In this document: positions 42,803 through 50,541 of the stretch, in pieces
Layout of the letters: every line of letters begins with the position of its first letter
Position numbering within the stretch: the stretch's first letter is position 1
NCBI RefSeq assembly: GCF_003261575.2
Contig: NZ_CP036175.1
Span: 2,294,001 to 2,358,000, forward strand
Direction of reading: 5' to 3'
DNA from: Klebsiella huaxiensis
GTDB lineage: Bacteria; Pseudomonadota; Gammaproteobacteria; Enterobacterales; Enterobacteriaceae
DNA: 64,000 nt
Position numbers and translations under genes: made by a program
Notes under the pieces: model-generated
Database searches by the model: none
What the model was told of the DNA's origin: nothing
Seen by the model: only the letters and a program-made list of their open reading frames with translations

Positions 42803-44851
42803 ATGAACAAATTCTTTAAGCTCACCGCGCTTGCGGGCCTGCTAGCAATAGCTGGCCAGGCCTTTGCTGTGGACGATATTACCCGGATTGATCAAATCCC
42901 CGTGCTGAAAGAAGAGCCGCAGCACGCAACGGTGAGCGAGCGAGTGACATCGCGCTTTACCCGCTCTCATTATCGTCAGTTTGATCTCGACAACGCCTTT
43001 TCGGCAAAAATTTTCGACCGCTATCTGAATCTGCTGGACTATAGCCACAACGTGCTACTGGCCAGCGATGTGGCGCAGTTTGCTAGTAAAAAGAATCAAA
43101 TTGGTGATGAGCTACGCAGTGGGAAACTGGACGTTTTTTACGACCTGTATAACCTGGCGCAGAAACGTCGTTTCGAACGCTATCAATATGCGTTGAAAGT
43201 GCTTGATCGTCCGATGGACTTTACCGGCAATGACAACTTTAACCTTGATCGCAGCAAATCCCCCTGGCCGAAAGATGAGGCCGAGTTGAACGCGCTGTGG
43301 GATGCCAAGGTGAAATTTGACCAGCTCAGCCTGAAGCTGACGGGTAAAGATGACAAAGAGATCCGCGAGACCTTAACGCGTCGCTACAAATTTGCGATTC
43401 GTCGTCTGGCACAAACTAACAGCGAAGACGTTTTCTCGCTGGCGATGACCTCTTTTGCGCGCGAGATCGACCCGCATACCAACTACCTCTCCCCGCGAAA
43501 TACCGAACAGTTTAATACCGAAATGAGTCTGTCTCTGGAAGGTATTGGCGCGGTACTGCAGATGGATGACGACTATACGGTGATTAATTCACTGGTCGCG
43601 GGTGGTCCTGCGGCAAAGAGCAAAGCGATCAGCGTCGGCGACCGCATTGTTGGCGTTGGTCAACCGGGTAAAGGCATGGTCGATGTGATTGGCTGGCGTC
43701 TTGATGATGTGGTGGCGCTGATTAAAGGGCCGAAGGGCAGTAAAGTTCGCCTGGAAGTTCTACCTGCTGGCAAAGGTGCGAAAACGCGCATTGTTACTCT
43801 GACCCGCGAGCGTATTCGTCTTGAAGACCGCGCGGTTAAAATGTCAGTGAAAACCGTCGGCAAAGAAAAAATCGGCGTGCTGGATATTCCTGGCTTCTAT
43901 GTTGGCCTGACGGATGACGTTAAGGTACAGCTGCAGAAACTGGAAAAACAGAACGTCAGCAGCATTATTATCGACCTGCGCACTAACGGTGGCGGGGCGT
44001 TAACCGAAGCTGTTTCGCTTTCTGGCCTGTTTATCCCATCCGGCCCGGTTGTTCAGGTACGTGATAACAACGGCAAAGTACGTGAAGACAGCGATACCGA
44101 TGGCGTGGTGTATTACAAAGGCCCGCTGGTAGTGCTGGTCGATCGTTTCAGTGCCTCGGCGTCTGAAATTTTCGCTGCCGCCATGCAGGATTACGGTCGT
44201 GCACTGATTGTTGGTGAACCGACCTTCGGTAAAGGCACCGTCCAGCAGTATCGTTCGCTGAACCGCATTTACGATCAGATGCTGCGTCCGGACTGGCCAG
44301 CGCTGGGTTCCGTGCAGTACACCATCCAGAAGTTCTATCGTATTAACGGTGGTAGTACTCAGCGTAAAGGTGTCACGCCGGAAATCATGATGCCGACCGG
44401 TACCGAAGAGCGTGAAACCGGCGAGCAGTATGAAGATAACGCGCTGCCATGGGATAGCGTTAACGCCGCGACCTTCGTGAAATATGGTGATTTGACGCCA
44501 TTCGAAGCGGAAATTCTGAAACGTCACGATGAGCGTATCGTTAAAGATCCCGAATTCCAGTACATCATGAAGGATATTGCCCGTTACAACGCGATGAAAG
44601 ACAAACGCAACATCGTTTCCCTGAACTACGCACAGCGTGAGAAAGAGAACGAGGAAGATGATGCGATTCGCCTGTCTCGTGTGAACGATCGCCTGAAACG
44701 CGAAGGCAAACCGCTGCTGAAGAAACTGGAAGATCTGCCGAAGGATTACCAGGAGCCGGACCCGTATCTTGATGAAACGGTTCATATCGCGCTCGACCTG
44801 GCCCATCTGGAAAAAGACAGGCCAGCGGTAGAACCGCCAGCTAGCAAATAA
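42803..44851 (+). CDS. prc: Tail-specific protease Prc (Tsp)
   Basis: Prc is a periplasmic carboxy-terminal protease that, with NlpI, degrades MepS and matures FtsI. The 682-residue protein has a signal peptide (to about AFA), an N-terminal helical domain, a PDZ domain (about 230-320, with LEGIGAVLQMDDDYTVI) and the catalytic Ser/Lys dyad in VDRFSASASEI and EPTFGKGTVQQ, with a C-terminal DUF3340 region. ATG 42803 is chosen over an upstream start that overlaps proQ. A terminator follows. Confidence 0.97.
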   Translation: MNKFFKLTALAGLLAIAGQAFAVDDITRIDQIPVLKEEPQHATVSERVTSRFTRSHYRQFDLDNAFSAKIFDRYLNLLDYSHNVLLASDVAQFASKKNQIGDELRSGKLDVFYDLYNLAQKRRFERYQYALKVLDRPMDFTGNDNFNLDRSKSPWPKDEAELNALWDAKVKFDQLSLKLTGKDDKEIRETLTRRYKFAIRRLAQTNSEDVFSLAMTSFAREIDPHTNYLSPRNTEQFNTEMSLSLEGIGAVLQMDDDYTVINSLVAGGPAAKSKAISVGDRIVGVGQPGKGMVDVIGWRLDDVVALIKGPKGSKVRLEVLPAGKGAKTRIVTLTRERIRLEDRAVKMSVKTVGKEKIGVLDIPGFYVGLTDDVKVQLQKLEKQNVSSIIIDLRTNGGGALTEAVSLSGLFIPSGPVVQVRDNNGKVREDSDTDGVVYYKGPLVVLVDRFSASASEIFAAAMQDYGRALIVGEPTFGKGTVQQYRSLNRIYDQMLRPDWPALGSVQYTIQKFYRINGGSTQRKGVTPEIMMPTGTEERETGEQYEDNALPWDSVNAATFVKYGDLTPFEAEILKRHDERIVKDPEFQYIMKDIARYNAMKDKRNIVSLNYAQREKENEEDDAIRLSRVNDRLKREGKPLLKKLEDLPKDYQEPDPYLDETVHIALDLAHLEKDRPAVEPPASK

Positions 44852-44858
44852 GCACCCA

Positions 44859-44886
44859 ACGGGCACAAGTTATTGTGCCCGTTTTC
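44859..44886 (+). terminator. Intrinsic terminator after prc
   Basis: ACGGGCACAA and TTGTGCCCGT form a perfect 10-bp stem with a GTTA loop, followed by TTTCATTT. Confidence 0.88.
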
Positions 44887-45088
44887 ATTTCTGCCGCCCG
44901 CCAGCTTTTTTTGCCTGAATCCAACAAAATGTCAACGTTTTTACTGGGCGTCAGCAAGGTGCTACAAAATGTAAAGTTGTGTTTTTTTCGTGACTTAGCG
45001 GGGCATGATGGTTGAAAATTGGCGTTCTACCCACACCATGTGGGTAATCGCATAGTGCGTTTTGTTAAGTCGAGGTTAAAAGAAAATT

Positions 45089-45970
45089 ATGATGCGAATC
45101 GCGCTTTTCCTGCTGACCAACCTGGCAGTGATGGTGGTATTCGGGCTCGTGCTAAGCCTGACGGGAATTCAGTCGAGCAGTATGACCGGGCTGCTGATCA
45201 TGGCGCTGTTGTTTGGTTTTGGTGGTTCTATCATTTCGCTGTTGATGTCGAAATGGATGGCGCTGAAATCAGTGGGTGGGGAAGTCATTGAGCAACCGCG
45301 TAATGAAACGGAACGCTGGCTAGTCAACACCGTCGCACAGCAGGCGCGCCAGGCCGGTATTGGAATGCCGCAGGTGGCAATCTACCATGCGCCGGATATT
45401 AACGCTTTTGCAACGGGGGCTCGTCGTGATGCTTCGCTGGTTGCTGTCAGCACCGGGCTACTGCAAAACATGAGCCGTGATGAAGCAGAAGCGGTTATTG
45501 CCCACGAGATCAGCCACATCGCCAACGGTGATATGGTCACCATGACGCTGATTCAGGGGGTTGTGAACACCTTCGTTATTTTCATCTCTCGTGTTATCGC
45601 ACAAATTGCAGCCGGTTTCCTCGGCGGCAACCGCGATGAGGGAGAGAACAGCAACGGCAACCCATTGATCTACTTTGCCGTCGCAACCGTACTGGAGCTG
45701 GTATTTGGTATTCTGGCCAGCATCATTACCATGTGGTTCTCCCGTTATCGTGAGTTCCATGCGGATGCCGGTTCGGCAAAACTGGTTGGGCGTGAGAAAA
45801 TGATTGCTGCCCTGCAACGTTTGAAAACCAGCTATGAGCCGCAGGAAGCCAGCAGCATGATGGCTTTCTGTATCAACGGCAAAGCAAAATCCATGAGCGA
45901 GCTGTTTATGACGCACCCGCCGCTGGATAAACGTATTGAAGCCCTGCGTAGTGGGGAATATCTGAAGTAA
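45089..45970 (+). CDS. htpX: HtpX, inner-membrane zinc metalloprotease
   Basis: HtpX is an M48 protease that works beside FtsH in membrane-protein quality control. The 293-residue protein has two N-terminal and two central membrane helices, the zinc motif HEISH (139-143) and a downstream EFHAD that supplies the third ligand. In E. coli it is Cpx- and heat-inducible. The leader at 45010-45060 has TTGAAA and CCCACACC elements that loosely resemble a sigma-32 promoter, but I would not rely on that. AGGTTAAAAGAAAATT precedes ATG 45089. Confidence 0.97.
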   Translation: MMRIALFLLTNLAVMVVFGLVLSLTGIQSSSMTGLLIMALLFGFGGSIISLLMSKWMALKSVGGEVIEQPRNETERWLVNTVAQQARQAGIGMPQVAIYHAPDINAFATGARRDASLVAVSTGLLQNMSRDEAEAVIAHEISHIANGDMVTMTLIQGVVNTFVIFISRVIAQIAAGFLGGNRDEGENSNGNPLIYFAVATVLELVFGILASIITMWFSRYREFHADAGSAKLVGREKMIAALQRLKTSYEPQEASSMMAFCINGKAKSMSELFMTHPPLDKRIEALRSGEYLK

Positions 45971-45994
45971 TTATCTGTTTTCGGTAATAAAAAT

Positions 45995-46029
45995 AAAAAA
46001 TCCGCAACCTTCGGGCTGCGGATTTTTTT
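45995..46029. terminator. Bidirectional terminator between htpX and yebQ
   Basis: AAAATCCGCA and TGCGGATTTT pair around ACCTTCGGGC, with A6 before and T7 after. It serves both converging genes. Confidence 0.9.
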
Positions 46030-46050
46030 ATGCCTGGTTTTGGTTGCGGC

Positions 46051-47424
46051 TTACAGTCTGGCGCGGGGCTGCGTGACGCGAAGGCCGCTGACGGCGGCAG
46101 CGACAACGGCAAGCGTGCCGGCCAGCAGAAGTGCGGTGTGGGTTCCGCTATTCCCCAGCAGGTTAAACAGCAATGCGACCAGCGCCGCGCCGGTGCTCTG
46201 CCCCAGCAGGCGTGCAGTACCTAACATCCCACTCGCGCCACCGCTGCGATGGGCAGGGGCTGACGACACAATCGTATGGTTGTTTGGTGACTGGAACAGA
46301 CCAAAACCTGCGCCACAGAGCGCCATTCGCCAGATGATATCCAGGTCCGAAGGGGAAGAGGGCAGTAAAGCGAGACCGAACAGACCACAGGCCATCACAA
46401 TCAGGCCAATTGCGCCCAGCAGGCCAGCATGGACTCTCTCAATCAAATACCCTGCCAGCGGTGCCATCACCATTGTGGCCAGCGGCCACGGCGTCAGGAG
46501 CAGACCGGTTTCTACCTCACTGCGCCCCATCACGGATTGCAGGAAAAACGGCAGCGAAACCATCGCCAGCATCTGGGCACAGAAGGAGCAGATAGAGGTA
46601 CAAATCGAAAGCGAAAACAGCGGAATGCGCAGCAGATCAACGGGTAGCAAGGGGACCGGCATCTGGAGTTGACGACGAACAAAAAAGAATCCAACGATCA
46701 GCATCGCCACGACCTCAGCCAGAACCAGTTGTGTAGACTGGCCCTGGGCAAAGCCGCCGAGGGCAGTAATCAGCAGGCCAAAAGTCAGCGCATTCATAAT
46801 TGCACTGGGCAGATCAAAGCGGGTAATTTTACTCCGCCCGGCGTTGACAGGCAGATAGCGCATTGCGAGGACCAGCGAAATAATGCCCAGCGGAATGTTA
46901 ATCAGGAACAGCCATTGCCAGGAGGCTACGGAGAGAATCGCTGCGGCAATTGTCGGCCCTGCCGCGGAAGATACCGCCACGACAAAAGAGTTGATCCCCA
47001 TTCCGCGGCCAAGGAAGCGCTGGGGATATATCAGACGAATCAGTGCGGTATTGACGCTCATTAGCGCAGCGCCGCCAAGACCCTGCGCGACGCGTGCCAG
47101 AGTCAACATTTCCAGACTACTGGAGAGCGCGCAGGCGAGAGAGGTGAAGGTAAAGACTACCAGTCCAATCTTATAAATGCGTCGGTAGCCGACCATATCG
47201 CCGAGAAAAGAGAGCGGTAGTAAGGCGATAACGATGGCAATTTGATAGGCATTAACTATCCAAATAGACGATGCCGGAGAAGCATTTAAATCGCTGGCGA
47301 TTGTCGGCAGCGCCACGTTGGCGATAGCACCATCCAGTACCGCCATCGTCAAACCTAATACAATGGTCAGAATTGCGCCGTAACGCTGCGGTAACGGCAG
47401 CCCATCGGAAGTGTTTTTATCCAT
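46051..47424 (-). CDS. yebQ: YebQ, DHA2-type MFS efflux transporter
   Basis: The 457-residue protein has about 12-14 membrane helices. It carries the major facilitator motifs LGLTMAVLDGAIANVALPTIA (helix 1, with the DHA2-type Asp), LSFLGDMVGYRRIYKIG (motif A) and ARVAQGLGGAALM. By family it should be a proton-driven drug or metabolite exporter; no substrate is known. It is divergent from kdgR, as in E. coli, and may be co-regulated from the shared 177-bp gap. Confidence 0.9.
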   Translation of the reverse strand: MDKNTSDGLPLPQRYGAILTIVLGLTMAVLDGAIANVALPTIASDLNASPASSIWIVNAYQIAIVIALLPLSFLGDMVGYRRIYKIGLVVFTFTSLACALSSSLEMLTLARVAQGLGGAALMSVNTALIRLIYPQRFLGRGMGINSFVVAVSSAAGPTIAAAILSVASWQWLFLINIPLGIISLVLAMRYLPVNAGRSKITRFDLPSAIMNALTFGLLITALGGFAQGQSTQLVLAEVVAMLIVGFFFVRRQLQMPVPLLPVDLLRIPLFSLSICTSICSFCAQMLAMVSLPFFLQSVMGRSEVETGLLLTPWPLATMVMAPLAGYLIERVHAGLLGAIGLIVMACGLFGLALLPSSPSDLDIIWRMALCGAGFGLFQSPNNHTIVSSAPAHRSGGASGMLGTARLLGQSTGAALVALLFNLLGNSGTHTALLLAGTLAVVAAAVSGLRVTQPRARL

Positions 47425-47601
47425 GTGAAATCTATGTCTTAGTGAAAACTATTTACTGGACAATAATTTTAGCATTGATTATTCAGCGGCATGTCGCAGA
47501 TTTGTAACGAATAGGCAGAAGAACGATTGCGGGTATTGGGATGCGAATTTATAATAAAAACCGGTTCTAATTTTTATAAAACAGTTGCGATGAGGTGATA
47601 A

Positions 47602-48393
47602 ATGGCAGTTGCAGATTTGGATAAACAGCCAGATTCTGTCTCTTCGGTGTTGAAGGTTTTTGGCATTTTGCAGGCGCTTGGCGAAGAGCGTGAAATTGGC
47701 ATTACCGAACTGTCCCAGCGCGTCATGATGTCAAAAAGCACCGTTTATCGCTTTTTGCAGACCATGAAATCGTTGGGATATGTGGCACAAGAAGGCGAGT
47801 CTGAGAAATATTCCCTGACCCTGAAGCTGTTCGAATTGGGCGCGCGGGCATTGCAGAATGTTGATCTGGTCCGTAGTGCGGATATTCAGATGCGCGAACT
47901 TTCTCGCCTGACGAAAGAGACGGTCCACCTGGGTGCTCTGGACGAAGACAGTATTGTCTACATCCATAAAATCGACTCAATGTACAACTTGCGCATGTAT
48001 TCGCGCATTGGTCGCCGCAACCCCCTGTACAGTACCGCTATCGGTAAAGTTCTGCTGGCGTGGCGCGATCGCGCAGAAGTTGAGCAGATTCTCGAAGGCG
48101 TAGAGTACAAGCGCAGCACTGACCGCACCATCACCAGTACTGAAGAGTTGTTATCGGTTCTGGATAAGGTCCGTGAACAGGGTTATGGCGAAGATAACGA
48201 AGAACAGGAAGAAGGGTTGCGCTGTATTGGCGTGCCGGTTTTCGACCGCTTTGGCGTGGTTATTGCTGGCCTGAGCATCTCTTTCCCGACGCTGCGTTTT
48301 TCTGAAGAGCGTTTGAACGAGTATGTTGAGATGCTGCACACGGCAGCACGTAAGATTTCTGAGCAGATGGGTTACAACGATTATCCGTTTTGA
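47602..48393 (+). CDS. kdgR: KdgR, IclR-family pectin/KDG catabolism repressor
   Basis: KdgR represses genes for 2-keto-3-deoxygluconate uptake and use, which feed the Entner-Doudoroff enzymes elsewhere in this window. The 263-residue protein has an N-terminal winged HTH (about 12-75, ITELSQRVMMSKSTVYRFLQTM) and a C-terminal IclR effector domain (about 90-255) with YSTAIGKVLLA and GLSISFPTLRF. GAGGTGATAA precedes ATG 47602. A symmetrical hairpin ends the gene. Confidence 0.96.
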   Translation: MAVADLDKQPDSVSSVLKVFGILQALGEEREIGITELSQRVMMSKSTVYRFLQTMKSLGYVAQEGESEKYSLTLKLFELGARALQNVDLVRSADIQMRELSRLTKETVHLGALDEDSIVYIHKIDSMYNLRMYSRIGRRNPLYSTAIGKVLLAWRDRAEVEQILEGVEYKRSTDRTITSTEELLSVLDKVREQGYGEDNEEQEEGLRCIGVPVFDRFGVVIAGLSISFPTLRFSEERLNEYVEMLHTAARKISEQMGYNDYPF

Positions 48394-48413
48394 CAGGTCT
48401 TAATCGTTGTAAA

Positions 48414-48440
48414 TTCGGGCTACTGACATTGTAGCCCGAA
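48414..48440. terminator. Inverted repeat between kdgR and yobH
   Basis: TTCGGGCTAC and GTAGCCCGAA form a perfect 10-bp stem with a TGACATT loop in the convergent gap. It lacks a U tract, so it is either a weak terminator or an RNA-stabilising hairpin. Confidence 0.6.
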
Positions 48441-48446
48441 CCATGA

Positions 48447-48686
48447 CTAACCGTTATCAACGACCGTGGCGCTTTTTCGCAGTATAGGGCAATCGGTAAT
48501 GCCGATAATACCGCTACTGGAATGAACATACTGTGCGGTACTTATGCCGCGAGCCGTAAGATATTTACATTGCAACCCTAGTCCTCCGGCATTCTCACTA
48601 CTGCCCATTAATACGCCGTAACCGCTTAATAATACGCCGATCCACAAGATAGCCAGCACCACAATGGTACGTATGATCAATCGCAT
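48447..48686 (-). CDS. yobH: YobH, small exported or membrane protein
   Basis: The 79-residue protein starts MRLIIRTIVVLAILWIGVLLSG, a membrane or signal segment, followed by a conserved soluble part with cysteines in GLQCKYLTARG and TDCPILRKS. It matches E. coli YobH in length and place. The function is unknown. It is convergent with kdgR and divergent from mgrB. Confidence 0.9.
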   Translation of the reverse strand: MRLIIRTIVVLAILWIGVLLSGYGVLMGSSENAGGLGLQCKYLTARGISTAQYVHSSSGIIGITDCPILRKSATVVDNG

Positions 48687-48790
48687 TGTTGCCTCATTAT
48701 TTGTATTATCCTTGCGTTTATTTTGTCATGAACACGAGTTGATACAAGTCTATGATTCCTAAACTTGCCTTTCGTATTACAGTTAGCCGC

Positions 48791-48814
48791 GGTTTAAGAA
48801 GGTCATGTTATCCT
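48791..48814 (+). promoter_or_regulatory. Candidate PhoP box and -10 element for mgrB
   Basis: GGTTTA (48791-48796), N5, then GTCATG (48802-48807) fits the PhoP hexamer-N5-hexamer format, with a strong first half and a poor second half. TATCCT (48809-48814) is a suitable -10 element. PhoP activates mgrB in enterobacteria, so the place is right. The weak second hexamer keeps this provisional. Confidence 0.55.
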
Positions 48815-48845
48815 GGCGACATCTGATTCTGATGCGGAGAGTGGA

Positions 48846-48989
48846 GTGAAAAAATTACGGTGGGTTTTGCTGATAGTTATCATCGCGGGTTGTTTACTGC
48901 TATGGACTCAGATGCTTAACGTAATGTGCGATCAGGATGTACAGTTCTTCAGCGGCATCTGCACTATCAACAAGTTTATACCCTGGTAA
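48846..48989 (+). CDS. mgrB: MgrB, feedback inhibitor of PhoQ
   Basis: MgrB is a 47-residue inner-membrane peptide that binds PhoQ and limits PhoP activation. Loss of MgrB in Klebsiella is a common route to polymyxin resistance. The ORF is intact: GTG start, one N-terminal membrane helix (about 6-24), then the periplasmic part with the two conserved cysteines in VMCDQDV and SGICTIN and the family end NKFIPW. GGAGAGTGGA upstream supplies the ribosome site. The sequence is what I recall for Klebsiella MgrB and supports the genus call. Confidence 0.95.
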   Translation: MKKLRWVLLIVIIAGCLLLWTQMLNVMCDQDVQFFSGICTINKFIPW

Positions 48990-49063
48990 GACATTTTTAA
49001 TATGACTGATTTTCTTCTGCTGCGTGGGTGGTAGAATGAACGCCTTCTCTTTGAGGTGGTGAA

Positions 49064-49354
49064 ATGAGTGAGTTATTAAATCCTGGGATCGTAAATCTGG
49101 CGTCAGTAGCATTGTCGGTTGTGCTGTTGCTTGTCGGCCTGTTGTTGTGGTTTTTTGTTAATCGCGCCAGCTCGCGCGCCAATGAGCAGATTGCTCTGCT
49201 GCAAGCCTTGCTGGATCAGCAAAAGCGGCAAAATGCACTGCTCCGCCGTCTGTGTGAAGCCAATGAACCTGAGAAAGAGGACATTGCCGAGCCTTCTACA
49301 GTTGAGAAGGGAAAAGGCGACGACGACTTCATTCGCCTTGTCGCAGAACGGTAA
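49064..49354 (+). CDS. yebO: YebO, small membrane protein
   Basis: The 96-residue protein has one membrane helix (about 13-32, VALSVVLLLVGLLLWFFV), followed by NRASSRANEQIALLQALLDQQKRQNALLRRLCEANEPEK, a likely coiled coil, and an acidic end. It matches E. coli YebO. The function is unknown; in E. coli it neighbours mgrB and has been linked to the PhoP region. An AGGTGGTGAA ribosome site precedes ATG 49064. The next 620 bp have no secure gene. Confidence 0.9.
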   Translation: MSELLNPGIVNLASVALSVVLLLVGLLLWFFVNRASSRANEQIALLQALLDQQKRQNALLRRLCEANEPEKEDIAEPSTVEKGKGDDDFIRLVAER

Positions 49355-49723
49355 TCCGACTGACAGGTGTGCACCACTGCGGTGTGCGCCTGCATATCAC
49401 CCGGCTATAACTTATCCTTATCTATTTATCCGTTTTCAGCGCCAGTCTGAACGGTTAAGATATGATTTCATTCGCATGTTTCCGTGATTTGTTTAGATAC
49501 GCAAATAAAAGAATTATGATGTGGGTCAATTGCCAGAACAAACATCATGTCATCAATACTTCATTATTATCGTGCAATGTAGACAATATTTTGAGCACTT
49601 CAATTAACGCGTTTCATTATTATGGAGTGCGCATAGTTAACGCGAATTTTCAACTATCGATATGAGCTTTTATGTGCATCATTATGCAGTTTTCTTTGTA
49701 TACCCCTAAAATTGGCAGTTCGT

Positions 49724-49840
49724 ATGCAAACCGATGACAACACTCTGAAGTCGTTGAGCTATGGCGAAAAAGTTGCAGTTGTGGGGGATGTGTTATTGCT
49801 GGAACCGCATGACAGTGAAGGATTCGGCTGTGGGAGGTAA
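49724..49840 (+). CDS. Possible 38-residue ORF in the yebO-yobF gap
   Basis: In the 623-bp A+T-rich gap at 49355-49977 the only ORF with protein-like composition runs from ATG 49724. It reads MQTDDNTLKSLSYGEKVAVV and ends SEGFGCGR. I do not recognise it. The residue mix (acidic, with GEKVAVVGDVLLLEP resembling a small beta fold) looks more coding than its surroundings, but there is no clear ribosome site. The rest of the gap holds the yobF-cspC promoter region and nothing else that I can name. Confidence 0.3.
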   Translation: MQTDDNTLKSLSYGEKVAVVGDVLLLEPHDSEGFGCGR

Positions 49841-49977
49841 GACGCATAAATGTGCAGATGATCAAATGATTACCTTATAATCTGTGCGAGCGATCGAGAC
49901 CCGCCTAAAAATGGCTTGCCATTATTTACGTTGTATGTGATAACACCGTTCGGGTTAAACGAGGTACAGTTCTGTTT

Positions 49978-50154
49978 ATGTGTGGCATTTTCAGTAAAGA
50001 AGTCCTGAGTAAACACGTTGTCGTTGAATACCGCTTCTCTGCCGAACCTTATATTAGTGTGCCTCATGCAGTTATGTGTCAGTTTTATCTATGTAAGCGC
50101 CTAAGGGCGAAGAAAGAAAACAGTCTAAGGAATTTTGCAAATGGCAAAGATTAA
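49978..50154 (+). CDS. yobF: YobF, small stress protein with altered C terminus
   Basis: The first 26 residues ([20 protein letters not shown], then SAEPYI) match YobF (DUF2627), which in E. coli has 47 residues and sits ahead of cspC. Here the frame continues to 58 residues. Around the conserved LRAKK the DNA has a four-base expansion (AAGAAAGAAAAC where I recall AAGAAAAC), which shifts the frame past the usual stop. It ends at 50154, 14 bases inside cspC. YobF is induced by several stresses; its function is unknown. Co-transcription with cspC is expected. Confidence 0.8.
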
Positions 50155-50350
50155 AGGTCAAGTTAAGTGGTTCAACGAGTCTAAAGGTTTTGGTTTCATT
50201 ACTCCTGCTGATGGCAGCAAAGATGTGTTCGTACACTTCTCTGCAATCCAGGGTAACGGCTTCAAAACTCTGGCTGAAGGCCAGAACGTTGAGTTCGAAA
50301 TCCAGGACGGCCAGAAAGGTCCAGCAGCAGTTAACGTAACTGCTATCTGA
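50141..50350 (+). CDS. cspC: Cold-shock-like RNA chaperone CspC
   Basis: CspC is a constitutive cold-shock-domain protein that binds single-stranded RNA and stabilises rpoS and other stress mRNAs. The 69-residue protein has RNP1 KGFGFITP and RNP2 VFVHFS. ATG 50141 follows the CTAAGGAATTTTGCAA site shared with E. coli; an ATG two codons upstream is less likely. A strong terminator follows. Confidence 0.97.
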
Positions 50351-50376
50351 TTCAAGACCACTGAATCTTGTAAGAA

Positions 50377-50402
50377 AGCCTCGCCTGTGCGAGGCTTTTT
50401 AG
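50377..50402 (+). terminator. Intrinsic terminator after cspC
   Basis: AGCCTCGC and GCGAGGCT form a perfect stem with a CTGT loop, followed by T5. It ends the yobF-cspC unit. Confidence 0.92.
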
Positions 50403-50541
50403 TTTCTATTGCAAAACGTTTCTATTTCCCACCCTTCGTTGTGCTTTGTTGCAAAACAACACCCTTATTCGCATTGTTTAGCAGTCTTTTTTGCTTATTT
50501 TCTGTTAAATCAGAGGGTTGCAAAATAATGATGGAGCTAAG

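Noticed and set aside
44000..44866. Minus-strand ORF of 288 codons inside prc
   Set aside because: Antisense to a well-conserved protease, Phe/Arg/Val-rich shadow composition.
45010..45060. Sigma-32 promoter for htpX
   Set aside because: TTGAAA and CCCACACC elements are present but spacing and the -10 match are poor.
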